A DNA stretch of 64,000 bases from DTHT01 sp037444625 (GCA_037444625.1 JBBIMA010000004.1:1-64000), one strand, 5' to 3'. Shown: positions 1 to 8,994, counted from the first letter of the stretch. Numbers and translations: made by a program. The notes: a model not told the origin generated them from the letters alone.

Positions 1-1
1 C

Positions 2-1894
2 GAGGCGGCCAGCGAGCGGGCGGCGGCGGTGGAGGGTCTGAACCGGTTGCTGGGCGCCGACCGGGAGATCCGGCAAGTGGCGGCGGCGGGAGGACGCGTG
101 GCGGTAGCGGCCGCGGCCGGGCTGTACCTGAGGGAGGGCGCGGGAGGGTGGCGGGCGCTTCAGCCGCGCCAGGGCGGGCGGAGCTGGGCGCCGGCGGACG
201 TGCGCGGGGCGGCCTTCGACAAGGAGGGCGGACTGTGGTTCGCCTCGCCGCAGGGGGCCGGGCGGCTGGCGGGAGGCGCCTGGACGCTGTACACGGGCTA
301 CGAGGGATTGCCCTACGACGATTTCACCACGATGGCGGCGGGCGAGCGGGGCGAGGTCTGGTTCGGCACGCGGCGCGGTGCGATTCGCTTTGACGGAAGC
401 AACTGGGAATATCGCCAGGGCCGGCGCTGGTTGCCGGACGACGACGTGCGGGCGATCGCCGTCGGCGCCCAGGGGCAGGCCTGGTTCGCCACCGCCAAGG
501 GGGTGGGATTGATCGAGCTGCGCCCGATGACGCTGGCGGAAAAGGCGCGCCACTTCGAGCGGGAGATAGACCGCCGGCACCGGCGCACGCCCTTCGGCTA
601 TGTGGGCTCGGTGATTCTGAAGAGCCCGGGGGACCCGAGCGAGTGGAGGCAGCGGGACAGCGACAACGACGGATTGTGGACGAGCATGTACGGGGCGGGC
701 GAATGCTTCGCCTACGCCGCCAAGCGCGATCCGGAGGCGCGCAAGCGAGCGCGGGCGGCCTTCGAGGCGCTGCGTTTCCTGAGCGAGGTGACGCAAGGGG
801 GGCGGCCGCCGGCGCGGCCGGGTTTCCTAGCGCGCACCATCCTGCCGGCTTCGGGGCCCGATCCGAACCTTACGTACACGGCGGAGCGCGACCGGCAGTT
901 CCGCGCGACGCGCGACCGGCTGTGGAAGATCTTGCATCCCCGCTGGCCGTTGAGCGCGGACGGGCAGTGGTACTGGAAGGCCGACACCAGTTCGGACGAG
1001 CTCGACGGGCACTATTTCTTTTACGCGGCCTACTACGACCTGGCGGCCGAGACGGCCGAGGAAAAGCAAGAGGTGCGCCGCGTGGTCACCTCCATTACCG
1101 ATCATCTGCTGGAGAACAATTTTGCCCTGGTGGACTGGGACGGCCTGCCCACGCGCTGGGCGGTGTTCAGTCCGGAGAAACTCAATCAGGATCCGGACTG
1201 GTGGGTCGAGCGGGGCCTGAACTCGCTCAGCATGCTGTCCTATCTCAACGTGGCGGAGCACATGACGGGGACGGGGAAGTATCGTGCGGCGGCGCAGCGG
1301 CTGATCCGCGAGCATCATTATGCGCAGAACTTGCTGGTTCCGAAGATCCAGGCCGGTGCGGGGACGGGCAATCAGTCCGACGACGAGATGGCGCTGATGA
1401 GCTTCTACAATCTGATCCGCTACGAGCCGGATCCGGGGCTGCGTTCGCAGTACGCGCTGGCGATGCACCAGTACTGCCGGCTGGAGCTGCCGGAGTTGAA
1501 CCCGCTGTTCAACTACCTGTGTGGGGCGGCGCTGGAGGGGCTCAGCTACCGGAGCGCGTTCGCGACCGTGGAGCTGAGGTTGCCGGGCGCCTGGCGGGAG
1601 GAAGCGCTGGACACGCTGCGGCGCTATCCGCTGGACCGGGTGGACTGGCGGCTCACCAACAGCCATCGCAAGGACGTTGTGCCGCTGGGGGTAGGGCTCG
1701 AAGCAGGGGAGGAACACGGGCGGGGTGTGCGCCGCAACGGGAAGGTGTTGCCGATTGACGAGCGGTTCGTGGAGCACTGGAACCACGATCCCTGGCGGCT
1801 GGATCAAGGGGGCCAGGGCCTGGTGCTGGCCGACGGGGCGTCGTTTCTGCTGCCCTATTATCTGGGCCTGCGCCACGGGTTTCTGAGGGAGTGA
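2..1894 (+). CDS. Propeller-repeat protein with large C-terminal helical domain (5' end outside window)
   Basis: The frame is open to the left edge, so the true start is probably upstream; the first in-window start is a GTG at 29. The first ~160 residues visible carry repeats of the type WFAT/WFGT followed by a GxGxxxxD-like turn, as in the beta-propeller of two-component-regulator propeller proteins. The remaining ~450 residues are a different domain rich in W, Y and paired acidic residues (for example SDNDGLWTSMY, DTSSDELDGHYFFYAAYYD, NQSDDEMAL), resembling an alpha/alpha-toroid carbohydrate enzyme. No histidine kinase or DNA-binding domain follows the propeller. The function is unknown; a secreted or envelope role is an inference. 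Confidence 0.7.
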   Translation, partial: EAASERAAAVEGLNRLLGADREIRQVAAAGGRVAVAAAAGLYLREGAGGWRALQPRQGGRSWAPADVRGAAFDKEGGLWFASPQGAGRLAGGAWTLYTGYEGLPYDDFTTMAAGERGEVWFGTRRGAIRFDGSNWEYRQGRRWLPDDDVRAIAVGAQGQAWFATAKGVGLIELRPMTLAEKARHFEREIDRRHRRTPFGYVGSVILKSPGDPSEWRQRDSDNDGLWTSMYGAGECFAYAAKRDPEARKRARAAFEALRFLSEVTQGGRPPARPGFLARTILPASGPDPNLTYTAERDRQFRATRDRLWKILHPRWPLSADGQWYWKADTSSDELDGHYFFYAAYYDLAAETAEEKQEVRRVVTSITDHLLENNFALVDWDGLPTRWAVFSPEKLNQDPDWWVERGLNSLSMLSYLNVAEHMTGTGKYRAAAQRLIREHHYAQNLLVPKIQAGAGTGNQSDDEMALMSFYNLIRYEPDPGLRSQYALAMHQYCRLELPELNPLFNYLCGAALEGLSYRSAFATVELRLPGAWREEALDTLRRYPLDRVDWRLTNSHRKDVVPLGVGLEAGEEHGRGVRRNGKVLPIDERFVEHWNHDPWRLDQGGQGLVLADGASFLLPYYLGLRHGFLRE

Positions 1895-1908
1895 TTCCAG
1901 GGGGGCGC

Positions 1909-1935
1909 TTGCATTCGGCCGGGATCTGGTACAAT
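1909..1935 (+). promoter_or_regulatory. Sigma-70-type promoter with extended -10, upstream of infC
   Basis: TTGCAT at 1909-1914 and TACAAT at 1930-1935 are 15 bp apart. TGG directly before TACAAT makes an extended -10, which compensates for the short spacer. Transcription would begin near 1942, leaving a leader of about 210 nt before infC. Confidence 0.5.
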
Positions 1936-1941
1936 CGGCTC

Positions 1942-2152
1942 ATGCGAATCGTCGCGGCGGGCTTGCTCCGGCAGTGGGGCCGGAGGATCGCCTGGCGCGA
2001 GTCTCATCCCGCCGAGTGGTCCGGCCGGGGCGGCCGGGAGCTGGGTCCCGGCTGTCGTATGATCTGACCAGGGGTTATGAACCGGGCTGGACGGCCGAGA
2101 ACTGCGAGCATAGCCGGGGCCGGGCGGCCGGCCTTATCCGACAGCAAACTGC
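1942..2152 (+). other. Long infC leader with a 41-codon open frame
   Basis: This stretch between the predicted start site and infC holds no recognisable gene. An ATG at 1942 opens a 41-codon frame ending at TGA 2065-2067; it sits right at the predicted transcript start and has no Shine-Dalgarno site, so it could be a leaderless leader peptide or chance. infC leaders are regulated in many bacteria (known), but no known leader motif is recognised here. Confidence 0.25.
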
Positions 2153-2779
2153 ATGTTTCCAGGTAGGCAATTTCCACCGCGCAGACCCCGTATCCGGGAG
2201 AACGTCAACGAGGCGATCCGCGCGCGCGAAGTGCGGGCGGTCTTTCCGGACGGAACCGTCGAAATCATGCCCACTGCGGCCGCCATCCGCAAAGCCCAGG
2301 ACATGGGGCTGGACCTGATCCTGGTGGCGCCCACGGCCGAACCGCCGGTGGCCAAGGCCATGGACTGGGGCCAGTGGCAATACGAACAGAAGAAGAAGCA
2401 GCAGGAAGCCAAGAAGAAGCAGCACATCATCCAGGTCAAGGAGCTGAAGTTCCGGCCCAACACGGACGATCACGATTACCAGTTCAAGAAGAACCACGCC
2501 ATCCGGTTTCTTCAAGAGGGCAATCGGGTGAAGGCGATCGTGCAGTTCCGGGGCCGGGAGATCGCGCACGTGGATCTGGGGCACAAGCTGCTGGAACGCT
2601 TCGCCCGGGACCTGGCGCAGTACGGCGCGGTGGAGGGGCAGCCGCGGCTGGAAGGGCGGCATGCGCACATCATCATCGCGCCGCTGAAAGGCCAGAAGGA
2701 AAAGCCCAAGCCGGCGGCGCCGCAATCTGTCGGGAGGGCCGGCGGTCCCGGGGCGCCGGGCGGCTCCGAGGGCGCCTGA
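2153..2779 (+). CDS. infC: Translation initiation factor IF-3
   Basis: IF-3 binds the 30S subunit and enforces start-codon fidelity. The 208-residue protein has the N-terminal domain with the family motif NEAIRAREVR near residue 20 and the APTAEPPVAKAMDWG segment, a lysine/glutamine-rich linker (KKKQQEAKKKQ), and the C-terminal domain (VKELKFRPNTDDHDYQFK onward). The last ~30 residues are a Pro/Gly/Ala-rich tail beyond the usual fold. ATG 2153 was chosen although it has no clear Shine-Dalgarno site; weak or rare starts are usual for infC. The usual downstream partners rpmI and rplT are absent: the next gene converges from the other strand. Confidence 0.93.
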   Translation: MFPGRQFPPRRPRIRENVNEAIRAREVRAVFPDGTVEIMPTAAAIRKAQDMGLDLILVAPTAEPPVAKAMDWGQWQYEQKKKQQEAKKKQHIIQVKELKFRPNTDDHDYQFKKNHAIRFLQEGNRVKAIVQFRGREIAHVDLGHKLLERFARDLAQYGAVEGQPRLEGRHAHIIIAPLKGQKEKPKPAAPQSVGRAGGPGAPGGSEGA

Positions 2780-2800
2780 AGGGGCGGCGGGCGGGGCGGT

Positions 2801-3328
2801 TCAATAAAACAGGTACTTGCGCCACTGCTCGTCGCTGCGGCCGAGCAGGCGGATGAGGTGGCGGCTGGTGTGGAGGGTGAAGGGGCGTGGCGGCCGGGCG
2901 AGCTTCATGCCGGCCTCCTCCGGGGTGCGGTTGCCCTTGAGGTTGTTGCAGTCGTGGCAGCAAGCCACCAGGTTCTCCCAGGTGGTTTCGCCCGAGCGGG
3001 AGCGGGGGATGACGTGATCGAGGGTGAGCTCGGAGGAGGGCAGGGTGCGCAGGCAATACTGGCAGGTGTAACGGTCCCGCATCAAAATGTTCTTGCGGGA
3101 CAGGGCCCGGCTCTGCCGGGGGATGCGCCGGTATTCCAGCAGGCGAATGACCGAGGGCAGCCGCATGGCCTGGCGGGCGGAGCGGAACAGCAGCGGGGAA
3201 TATTCCTCCGGGGCGGCCACGCCTTTCAACACCAGCACCAGGGCGCGGCGGGCGGCGCAGATGTGGATCGGTTCGTAGCTGGCGTTGAGCACCAGCACCG
3301 GGGTGTGCAGGCCGTTGCGGGCGGGCAT
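2801..3328 (-). CDS. HNH endonuclease family protein
   Basis: This 175-residue protein carries a zinc-coordinated HNH/McrA fold: CQYC, then LTLDHVIPRSRSG (the His-containing strand), then a CCHDCNNLKGN segment closing the metal site. Such small stand-alone HNH proteins are widespread in bacterial chromosomes and their physiological substrate is mostly unknown. The ATG at 3328 lies one base after the comF stop on the same strand, so the two genes are probably co-transcribed. The frame continues upstream inside comF, but that portion is out-of-frame comF sequence and was left out. Confidence 0.85.
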   Translation of the reverse strand: MPARNGLHTPVLVLNASYEPIHICAARRALVLVLKGVAAPEEYSPLLFRSARQAMRLPSVIRLLEYRRIPRQSRALSRKNILMRDRYTCQYCLRTLPSSELTLDHVIPRSRSGETTWENLVACCHDCNNLKGNRTPEEAGMKLARPPRPFTLHTSRHLIRLLGRSDEQWRKYLFY

Positions 3329-3329
3329 C

Positions 3330-4166
3330 TCAGGCCGCCTCCCGGGCGGGCGCGGGCCAGCGCCGGTCGGTGCGGGCCAGCGTGAGCGCCGCCACATAGC
3401 GCGCGCCGGCCTGCTTGAGGGCGGCGGCGCAGGCCGCGGCGGTGGCGCCGGTGGTGAGCACATCGTCCACCAGCAGCACGCGCCGGCCTTCCAATCGGAC
3501 TCCGCGGCGGACGCGAAAGGCGCCCGCCACATTGGAGCGCCGGCCGGAATGGCTCAGGCCGGCCTGCACGGCGGTGGCGCGCACCCGGCGCAAGGCCGGA
3601 CTTACGGGCAACCCGTAACGCCGGGCGACGGCGCGGGCCAGCAAGGCGGATTGATTGAAGCCCCGCCGCCAGCGGCGCCGCCAGTGCAAGGGCACGGGGA
3701 CCACCCGGTCGAAAGTCTCCTCGCGGGGCAAGGCCTGGGCCAGCCATTCGCCCAGAGGGCCGGCCAGCGGGCGCACTCCGCCGTACTTGAACAGGTGGAT
3801 CAGGTCGCGCAGCCGGCCCTCGTAAGCGGCGAACGAGTAGGCGGCATCGAAGCCGCGCAGGCCGCGACGGCACAAGGCGCAGCGACCCTGCTGGTCCAGA
3901 GGAAAGCGGTTCAGAAAGGGCGTCCGGCAGGCGACGCAGAAGTACTCGGCGCTGAGGGGCTCAGGGGGCTTCAGACAGGCGGGGCAGACCGGGATGCGGG
4001 AAGCGCCGCGCAAGGGACGACCGCAAAGACGGCAGTCATCGGGGAACAGCAGCCGGACCAGAGGCGCAGCAATCTCCTCCAGAGCCCAAGCCAGCCGCTG
4101 CGGGAGAGCTCCCGCCCACCAGCGACTCGAGAAGACCCACCTCCTGTCTAAGAGCTTAGTGTACAC
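3330..4166 (-). CDS. comF: ComF family protein (phosphoribosyltransferase fold)
   Basis: ComF is a cytoplasmic component needed for DNA uptake in competent bacteria, and the family is widespread. The 278-residue product has two N-terminal CxxC pairs (CRLC/CPAC, then CVAC/CALC) forming zinc knuckles and a C-terminal type I phosphoribosyltransferase domain with the PRPP loop VLLVDDVLTTGAT. The GTG at 4166 gives the full frame, but a perfect Shine-Dalgarno sequence (AGGAGGT, 4145-4139) lies inside the reading frame, so the real start may be a rare codon further in. It is followed immediately by the HNH gene. Confidence 0.85.
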   Translation of the reverse strand: MYTKLLDRRWVFSSRWWAGALPQRLAWALEEIAAPLVRLLFPDDCRLCGRPLRGASRIPVCPACLKPPEPLSAEYFCVACRTPFLNRFPLDQQGRCALCRRGLRGFDAAYSFAAYEGRLRDLIHLFKYGGVRPLAGPLGEWLAQALPREETFDRVVPVPLHWRRRWRRGFNQSALLARAVARRYGLPVSPALRRVRATAVQAGLSHSGRRSNVAGAFRVRRGVRLEGRRVLLVDDVLTTGATAAACAAALKQAGARYVAALTLARTDRRWPAPAREAA

Positions 4167-4282
4167 CAGGGCCGGCCGGGGCGGGGGAGGTGCAAGGGCG
4201 CGCGGCCGGCGGAGGGCGCAGCGGGCTGTGATATTCTTGTCACTGGCTGTTATCCAGACTGCCTGATCGAAGGAGGAATGCG

Positions 4283-5242
4283 GTGAAAGTTGGCGTTTTC
4301 ACAGCCCTGCTGGCTGATCTCCCGCTCGAAAAAGTGCTCCAGAAGCTCAAGGCCCTGGGAGTGGACACGGTGGAATTGGGCACCGGGAATTACCCGGGCG
4401 ATCCGCACTGCAAGCTCTCCATGCTGGAGAACCCGGCCGAGCTGGATCGGTTCCGCAAGACGCTGGCCGACTACGGCTTCAGCATCAGCGCGCTGAGCTG
4501 CCACGGCGAGCCGCTGCATCCCGTCCCGGAGATCGCCGAGAAGAACCGCGAGGTGAGCCGCCGGACGATTCTGCTGGCCGAGAAGCTGGGCGTACCGGTG
4601 GTGATAGATTTCTCGGGCTGCCCGGGCGACAGCGACACGGCCAGGTACCCGAACTGGGTGACGGCGGCGTGGCCTCCGCACTTCCAGGAATTGCTGGCCT
4701 GGCAGTGGGAGACCAAGGTGATTCCCTACTGGCGGGAGCGCGTGCAGTTCGCCAAGGACCACGGGGTGAAGATCGCCATCGAGATGCATCCCGGCTTCGT
4801 GGTGCACAGCCCGGAGACGCTGCTGAAGTTGCGGGCGGCCTGCGGGGAGAACCTGGGGGCCAACTACGATCCCAGCCACATGTTCTGGCAAGGCATAGAC
4901 CCGATTGCGGCCATTCGCATTCTGGGGGACGCCATCTTCCACGTGCACGCCAAGGATACGCAGATTTACAGCTTCAATCTGCCCCGGACCGGGGTGCTGG
5001 ACACCAAGAAATTCACCGAGGAGCGGAATCGGGCCTGGATCTACCGCACGGTGGGATACGGCCACGGGGCGGAGTTCTGGAGCGAGTTCATTTCGACGCT
5101 GCGCATGTACGGCTACGACTACGTGCTCTCGATCGAGCACGAGGACAGCCTGATGTCGCCGGAGGAAGGCCTGACGAAGGCGGTGCACTTCTTGAACAAT
5201 CTGGTGATCCGGGAGAAGCCCGGGGTGGCGTACTGGGCTTGA
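4283..5242 (+). CDS. Sugar phosphate isomerase/epimerase (xylose-isomerase-like TIM barrel)
   Basis: The 319-residue protein belongs to the AP-endonuclease-2/xylose isomerase-like TIM-barrel family, which isomerises or epimerises sugars and inositol derivatives using a divalent metal. Likely metal ligands are the Glu in IAIEMHP, the Asp in NYDPSHMFWQGIDP, the His in HVHAKDTQ and the Glu in VLSIEHED. It starts at GTG 4283 with an AGGAGG site 6 nt upstream; an ATG at 4278 meets a stop at once and is not used. No signal peptide is seen. Two bases separate its stop from the next ATG, so it is probably co-transcribed with the ceramidase-like gene. The exact substrate is unknown. Confidence 0.8.
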   Translation: MKVGVFTALLADLPLEKVLQKLKALGVDTVELGTGNYPGDPHCKLSMLENPAELDRFRKTLADYGFSISALSCHGEPLHPVPEIAEKNREVSRRTILLAEKLGVPVVIDFSGCPGDSDTARYPNWVTAAWPPHFQELLAWQWETKVIPYWRERVQFAKDHGVKIAIEMHPGFVVHSPETLLKLRAACGENLGANYDPSHMFWQGIDPIAAIRILGDAIFHVHAKDTQIYSFNLPRTGVLDTKKFTEERNRAWIYRTVGYGHGAEFWSEFISTLRMYGYDYVLSIEHEDSLMSPEEGLTKAVHFLNNLVIREKPGVAYWA

Positions 5243-5244
5243 GG

Positions 5245-6636
5245 ATGCGACCGATTGCGGCCGGGCCGCTGGGGTGGGCGGCCCTGGCCCTGTGGCTCGG
5301 GACGGCTTCGCCGGCGGAGGTGGGCGCCGGGGCGGCCAAGCGAACGATCACGCCGGATGCGGCGGCGGGACCGGTGTGGCTGGCGGGGTTCGGGCAGAAG
5401 CGGGCGGCCACGGGGGTGCACGACGATCTGTGGGCGCGCTGCCTGGCCCTGGGAGAGGGGCGGCGGCGGCTGGTTCTGTGCGCCGTGGACTCGATCGGGC
5501 TGTTTTGGGAGGACGTGGAGCAGATCCGGCGCCTGGTGGGGCAGCGCGTCGAGGCCGAGACGGTGGTGGCGGCGACCCACGTGCACCAAGCGCCCGACAC
5601 GATGGGTCTGTGGGGCCCGGCGCCCGGGGTGAGCGGCGTGAATCCACGGTACAACCGCCGGGTGATCGAGCGGACGGCGGAGGCGGCGGTCGAAGCGGCG
5701 CTTTCCGTACGGCCGGCGGTGTTCAAGGCGGCCCGGATCGCCTCGGCGGAGCTGGACGGCTTTGTCCACGACACGCGGCCGCCGGCGGTGCTGGACTCGG
5801 AGCTGATCGTGCTGTCGGCGGCGGGGCGGGACGGACGGGCGATCGCCACGCTGGTGAACTGGGCGAATCACCCTGAGACGCTGGGTTCGCGCAACACCCT
5901 GGTGACGGCGGACTACCCGGCGTTTCTTTACCGGAGGCTGGAGGAGCGGCTGGGCGGAACGGCCCTGCTGGTGAACGGGGCGCTGGGCGGGATGCAGTCG
6001 CCGCTGGGGGCCGAGGTGAAGGATCCGGCGACGGGCGCTCCGGCGGCCGAGGGGAGTTTCCGCAAAGCGGAGTTGATCGGCGTGCGGGTGGCCGATCTGG
6101 CGGCGGAGGCGGCGGAGCGTGCGCGGGGGGTCGCGCTGCGCAGCTTCGAGTACCGAGAGAAGCGGATCGCCATCCCGGTGAGCAACGCCGCCTTCCGGCG
6201 GGCGGCCGAGGCGGGGGTGTTCGGTGAGCGGCGGCGGATCTCCCCGGAGGGCACGCTGGAGACCGTGGCGGGCGTGCTGCGCCTGCGGTCGCGGGAGGGC
6301 CTGCTGGTGGAAGCGGCGCTGGTTCCGGGCGAGATGTATCCGGAGCTGAGCCGGGGCGGCATCGAGCGGTACGCGGGGGCGGACTTTCCGGAAGCGCCCG
6401 CGGAGCCGGCGATCAAGGGGCTGATGCGGGCGCGCTACCGGATGGTGATCGGGCTGGCCAACGACGAGATCGGTTACATCATTCCCAAAGCGGAGTGGGA
6501 CGAGAAGCCGCCCTGGCTACAGAACGCGCCGCGGCCGTGGTACGGGGAGGTGAACTCGGCCGGTCCGGAGACCGCCCCGCGCATCGCCGCGGCGCTGGCC
6601 GAACTGCTGGAGGCGGGCGGGCGGAAGGTGAAGTGA
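5245..6636 (+). CDS. Neutral/alkaline non-lysosomal ceramidase-like hydrolase
   Basis: The 463-residue protein has an N-terminal signal peptide (hydrophobic stretch to about residue 24, ending ASPA) and the N-terminal domain of neutral ceramidases: the VVAATHVHQAPDT metal-site motif, NWANHPETLG, the TADYPAFLYRRLE helix and LLVNGALGGMQSP. Such proteins are common in Acidobacteriota and Planctomycetota and often act on unknown amides rather than ceramide. The ATG at 5245 lies 2 bases after the epimerase stop. Pairing with a sugar epimerase suggests a catabolic role, but this is inference. Confidence 0.75.
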   Translation: MRPIAAGPLGWAALALWLGTASPAEVGAGAAKRTITPDAAAGPVWLAGFGQKRAATGVHDDLWARCLALGEGRRRLVLCAVDSIGLFWEDVEQIRRLVGQRVEAETVVAATHVHQAPDTMGLWGPAPGVSGVNPRYNRRVIERTAEAAVEAALSVRPAVFKAARIASAELDGFVHDTRPPAVLDSELIVLSAAGRDGRAIATLVNWANHPETLGSRNTLVTADYPAFLYRRLEERLGGTALLVNGALGGMQSPLGAEVKDPATGAPAAEGSFRKAELIGVRVADLAAEAAERARGVALRSFEYREKRIAIPVSNAAFRRAAEAGVFGERRRISPEGTLETVAGVLRLRSREGLLVEAALVPGEMYPELSRGGIERYAGADFPEAPAEPAIKGLMRARYRMVIGLANDEIGYIIPKAEWDEKPPWLQNAPRPWYGEVNSAGPETAPRIAAALAELLEAGGRKVK

Positions 6637-6639
6637 GTC

Positions 6640-7083
6640 ATGGTGGTGAACGAGTTTCGGATCGGGATGGAGCAGGAGGGGGACTACCGGTTTCGGGTGC
6701 GCTTCGACAAGCCGCAGTTCCCCGAACTCATCATGGACGAGCCGCCGCCGCTGGGCGGGGATGCGGGTCCCAATGCGGCCCGGGTGCTGGCGGCGGCGAT
6801 CGGCAACTGCCTGAGCGCCAGCCTGGTGTTCTGCGCGGGGCGCAAAGCGGGAGTGAAGCTGAAGCGCGTGCAGGCCGAGGTGAAGGTGCAGATCGTGCGC
6901 AACGAGAACAAGCGGCTGCGGGTGGGCCGGGTGGAGGTGGTGATTGATCCGGGCCTGGATCCCGCCGAGCGAGAGCGGGTGGCCCAATGCCTGGATCTGT
7001 TCGAGGACTTCTGCACGGTGACCGAGAGCATCCGGCGGGGCGTGGAGGTGCGGGTGGCGGTCAAGGGTTTCGAGAGGGAGTGA
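6640..7083 (+). CDS. OsmC family protein
   Basis: A 147-residue OsmC/Ohr-fold protein. The family reduces organic hydroperoxides with paired cysteines or has other thiol roles. The first conserved cysteine lies in AIGNCLSASLVFCAGRKAG; the second sits on the same helix (VFC) rather than in the typical Ohr position, so a classical Ohr peroxidase is not certain. It starts 3 nt after the preceding stop and probably ends that operon. Confidence 0.8.
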   Translation: MVVNEFRIGMEQEGDYRFRVRFDKPQFPELIMDEPPPLGGDAGPNAARVLAAAIGNCLSASLVFCAGRKAGVKLKRVQAEVKVQIVRNENKRLRVGRVEVVIDPGLDPAERERVAQCLDLFEDFCTVTESIRRGVEVRVAVKGFERE

Positions 7084-7116
7084 AGGGGCGGCGGACGACG
7101 GCCCGGGGGCGTTCGC

Positions 7117-7122
7117 TATAAT
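7117..7122 (+). promoter_or_regulatory. Probable -10 element for the phosphofructokinase gene
   Basis: A perfect TATAAT lies 40 nt upstream of the ATG at 7162, with no good -35 element at 17 bp. A Shine-Dalgarno sequence (AGGAG) lies just upstream of the ATG. The hexamer stands out in this GC-rich intergenic stretch. Confidence 0.4.
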
Positions 7123-7161
7123 CGAAGTGGTTTCGGAATTTTCCCAGGAGATCCACGGTTT

Positions 7162-8340
7162 ATGAAAAGGATCGGCATTCTTACGGGCGGCGGAGACGTT
7201 CCGGGCCTGAATTCGGTGATCAAGAGCGTGGTCTATCGCGGCTCGGAGATCGGCTGCGAGGTGATCGGCATCCGCCTGGGTTGGGAAGGGCTGACCCACG
7301 TGAATCTGGACGATCCGGCCAGCAAGGCGCGCTACATCCTGCCCCTGACGCGGGAGAACACGCGCACCATTGACCGCACGGGCGGCACGTTCCTGCATAC
7401 CTCGCGCACCAATCCGGCGCGCATGAAGTCCCTGCCCGAGCATCTGAACCCGGAGGACTTTCCCAAGCTGACGGTGACCCGGAAGGGGGAGACGGCCCAG
7501 GTCTTCGACATCACCGCCCAGGTTCTGAAGAATCTGGACCGGCTGGGGATCGAGTACCTGATCGCGATCGGGGGCGACGACACGCTGAGCTACGCGGCGC
7601 GCCTGCACCGGGAGGGCGTCAAGGTGATCTGCATTCCCAAGACGATGGACAACGACGTGCGGAACACCGAGTACTGCATCGGCTTTTCGACCGCCATCAC
7701 CCGGGCGATCAGCGCCATCGAGCGGCAGCGGACCACGGTGGGCTCGCACGAACGCATCGGGGTGTTCCGGGTCTTCGGGCGCGACGCCGGCTACACCGCT
7801 CTGTACACCGCCTATGTGAGCTCGCTGCGCTGCGCCATCCCGGAGTATAAGTTCGACCTGGAAAAGATGATCGGGCTGCTGCTCACCGACAAACGCAACA
7901 ACCCGAGCAATTACGCCATGGTGGTTCTCTCGGAGGGCGCCGAGTGGGAAGGCTACAAGGTGCGCGAGTACGGGGAGGCGGACGCTTACGGTCACCGCAA
8001 GAAGGCCAACGTGGCCGAGGACCTGGCCGACGAGATCAAGAAGCGCACCAAACAGGAGACCCTGATCAGCGACCTGACCTACGAACTGCGCAGCGGCGAG
8101 CCGGACTTCATGGACAAGATGGTGGCCACCACCTTCGGGAACATGGCGCTGGACTGCCTGGCGGAGGACCGCTCGGGCGTGATGATGGCGGTGCAGAACG
8201 GCTGCTACGTGCGGGCCGAAATCCCGGACCCGGCTCTGGGCCCGCGCAAGGTGGACGTAGCCACCATGTACAACACGGAGCGCTACCGGCCGAACTACGC
8301 CCACAAGGCCGGCCTGCCTCTGTTCCTGACCCGGCCCTGA
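7162..8340 (+). CDS. pfp: 6-phosphofructokinase, probably pyrophosphate-dependent
   Basis: Phosphorylates fructose 6-phosphate in glycolysis. The 392-residue product is a PFKA-superfamily enzyme with the nucleotide loop GILTGGGDVPGLN at the N-terminus. GGDD (137-140) and PKTMDND (159-165) carry Asp and Lys where ATP-dependent enzymes have two glycines (GGDGS, PGTIDND); that Asp/Lys pair is the known mark of PPi-dependent enzymes. PPi use would make the step reversible. It is followed without a gap by a methyltransferase gene. Confidence 0.85.
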   Translation: MKRIGILTGGGDVPGLNSVIKSVVYRGSEIGCEVIGIRLGWEGLTHVNLDDPASKARYILPLTRENTRTIDRTGGTFLHTSRTNPARMKSLPEHLNPEDFPKLTVTRKGETAQVFDITAQVLKNLDRLGIEYLIAIGGDDTLSYAARLHREGVKVICIPKTMDNDVRNTEYCIGFSTAITRAISAIERQRTTVGSHERIGVFRVFGRDAGYTALYTAYVSSLRCAIPEYKFDLEKMIGLLLTDKRNNPSNYAMVVLSEGAEWEGYKVREYGEADAYGHRKKANVAEDLADEIKKRTKQETLISDLTYELRSGEPDFMDKMVATTFGNMALDCLAEDRSGVMMAVQNGCYVRAEIPDPALGPRKVDVATMYNTERYRPNYAHKAGLPLFLTRP

Positions 8341-8994
8341 GTGTTCGGCTGGATTCGCCGCCGGAAGTCCCCCAGAGCGGCGCCCGCGGCGCTGACGCCG
8401 GAGTTACGGCGGCGGATCCGGCTGTGTTTCGAGGAAGCGGCCGCGGACGAGGAGCACTTCCCCTCGAGCATTGACCCGCGCATCTATCATGTGCGGCTGA
8501 TTCTGGAGCACCTGGGGGATCTGGCCGGGCGGCGCGTGCTGGACGTGGGCTGCGGAAAGGGGCGCTTCGCGCGCGTGCTGGCGGCGGAATACCCCAGTGC
8601 GGAGGTCTGGGGCCTGGACATCTCGCTGGCGATGTTGCGCGCAGCGCCGGCTTCGGTGCGCACCTGTGCGGGCTCGATGACGGAGTTGCCGTTTCCGGAC
8701 GGGGCCTTCGACGCGGCCTACGCCACCGAGTCGCTGGAACACGCGGTCGAGATCGAGCGGGCGGTGGCCGAGATCTGCCGGGTGGTCAAGCCGGGCGGGC
8801 GCATCGCGATCATTGACAAGAATCTCCGGCAGTGGGGCCGGCTGAGCACGCCGGATTGGGAGCGCTGGTTCGACAGAGAGGAGCTGGAGCGCCTGCTGGG
8901 GCGCCACTGCCGGCGCGTCTCCAGCCGCTTCATCTCCTACTGGGAGGATGTACCGCCGGACGGGTTGTTTCTGGCCTGGCTGGCGGAGAGATAG
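8341..8994 (+). CDS. Class I SAM-dependent methyltransferase
   Basis: The 217-residue protein has the Rossmann motif I VLDVGCGKGRFARVLA, an acidic motif II around VWGLDIS, and the VVKPGGRIAIIDK strand of methyltransferase-11-type enzymes. The start is a GTG directly following the TGA of the upstream phosphofructokinase gene, so translation is probably coupled. The substrate is not evident. Confidence 0.75.
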   Translation: MFGWIRRRKSPRAAPAALTPELRRRIRLCFEEAAADEEHFPSSIDPRIYHVRLILEHLGDLAGRRVLDVGCGKGRFARVLAAEYPSAEVWGLDISLAMLRAAPASVRTCAGSMTELPFPDGAFDAAYATESLEHAVEIERAVAEICRVVKPGGRIAIIDKNLRQWGRLSTPDWERWFDREELERLLGRHCRRVSSRFISYWEDVPPDGLFLAWLAER

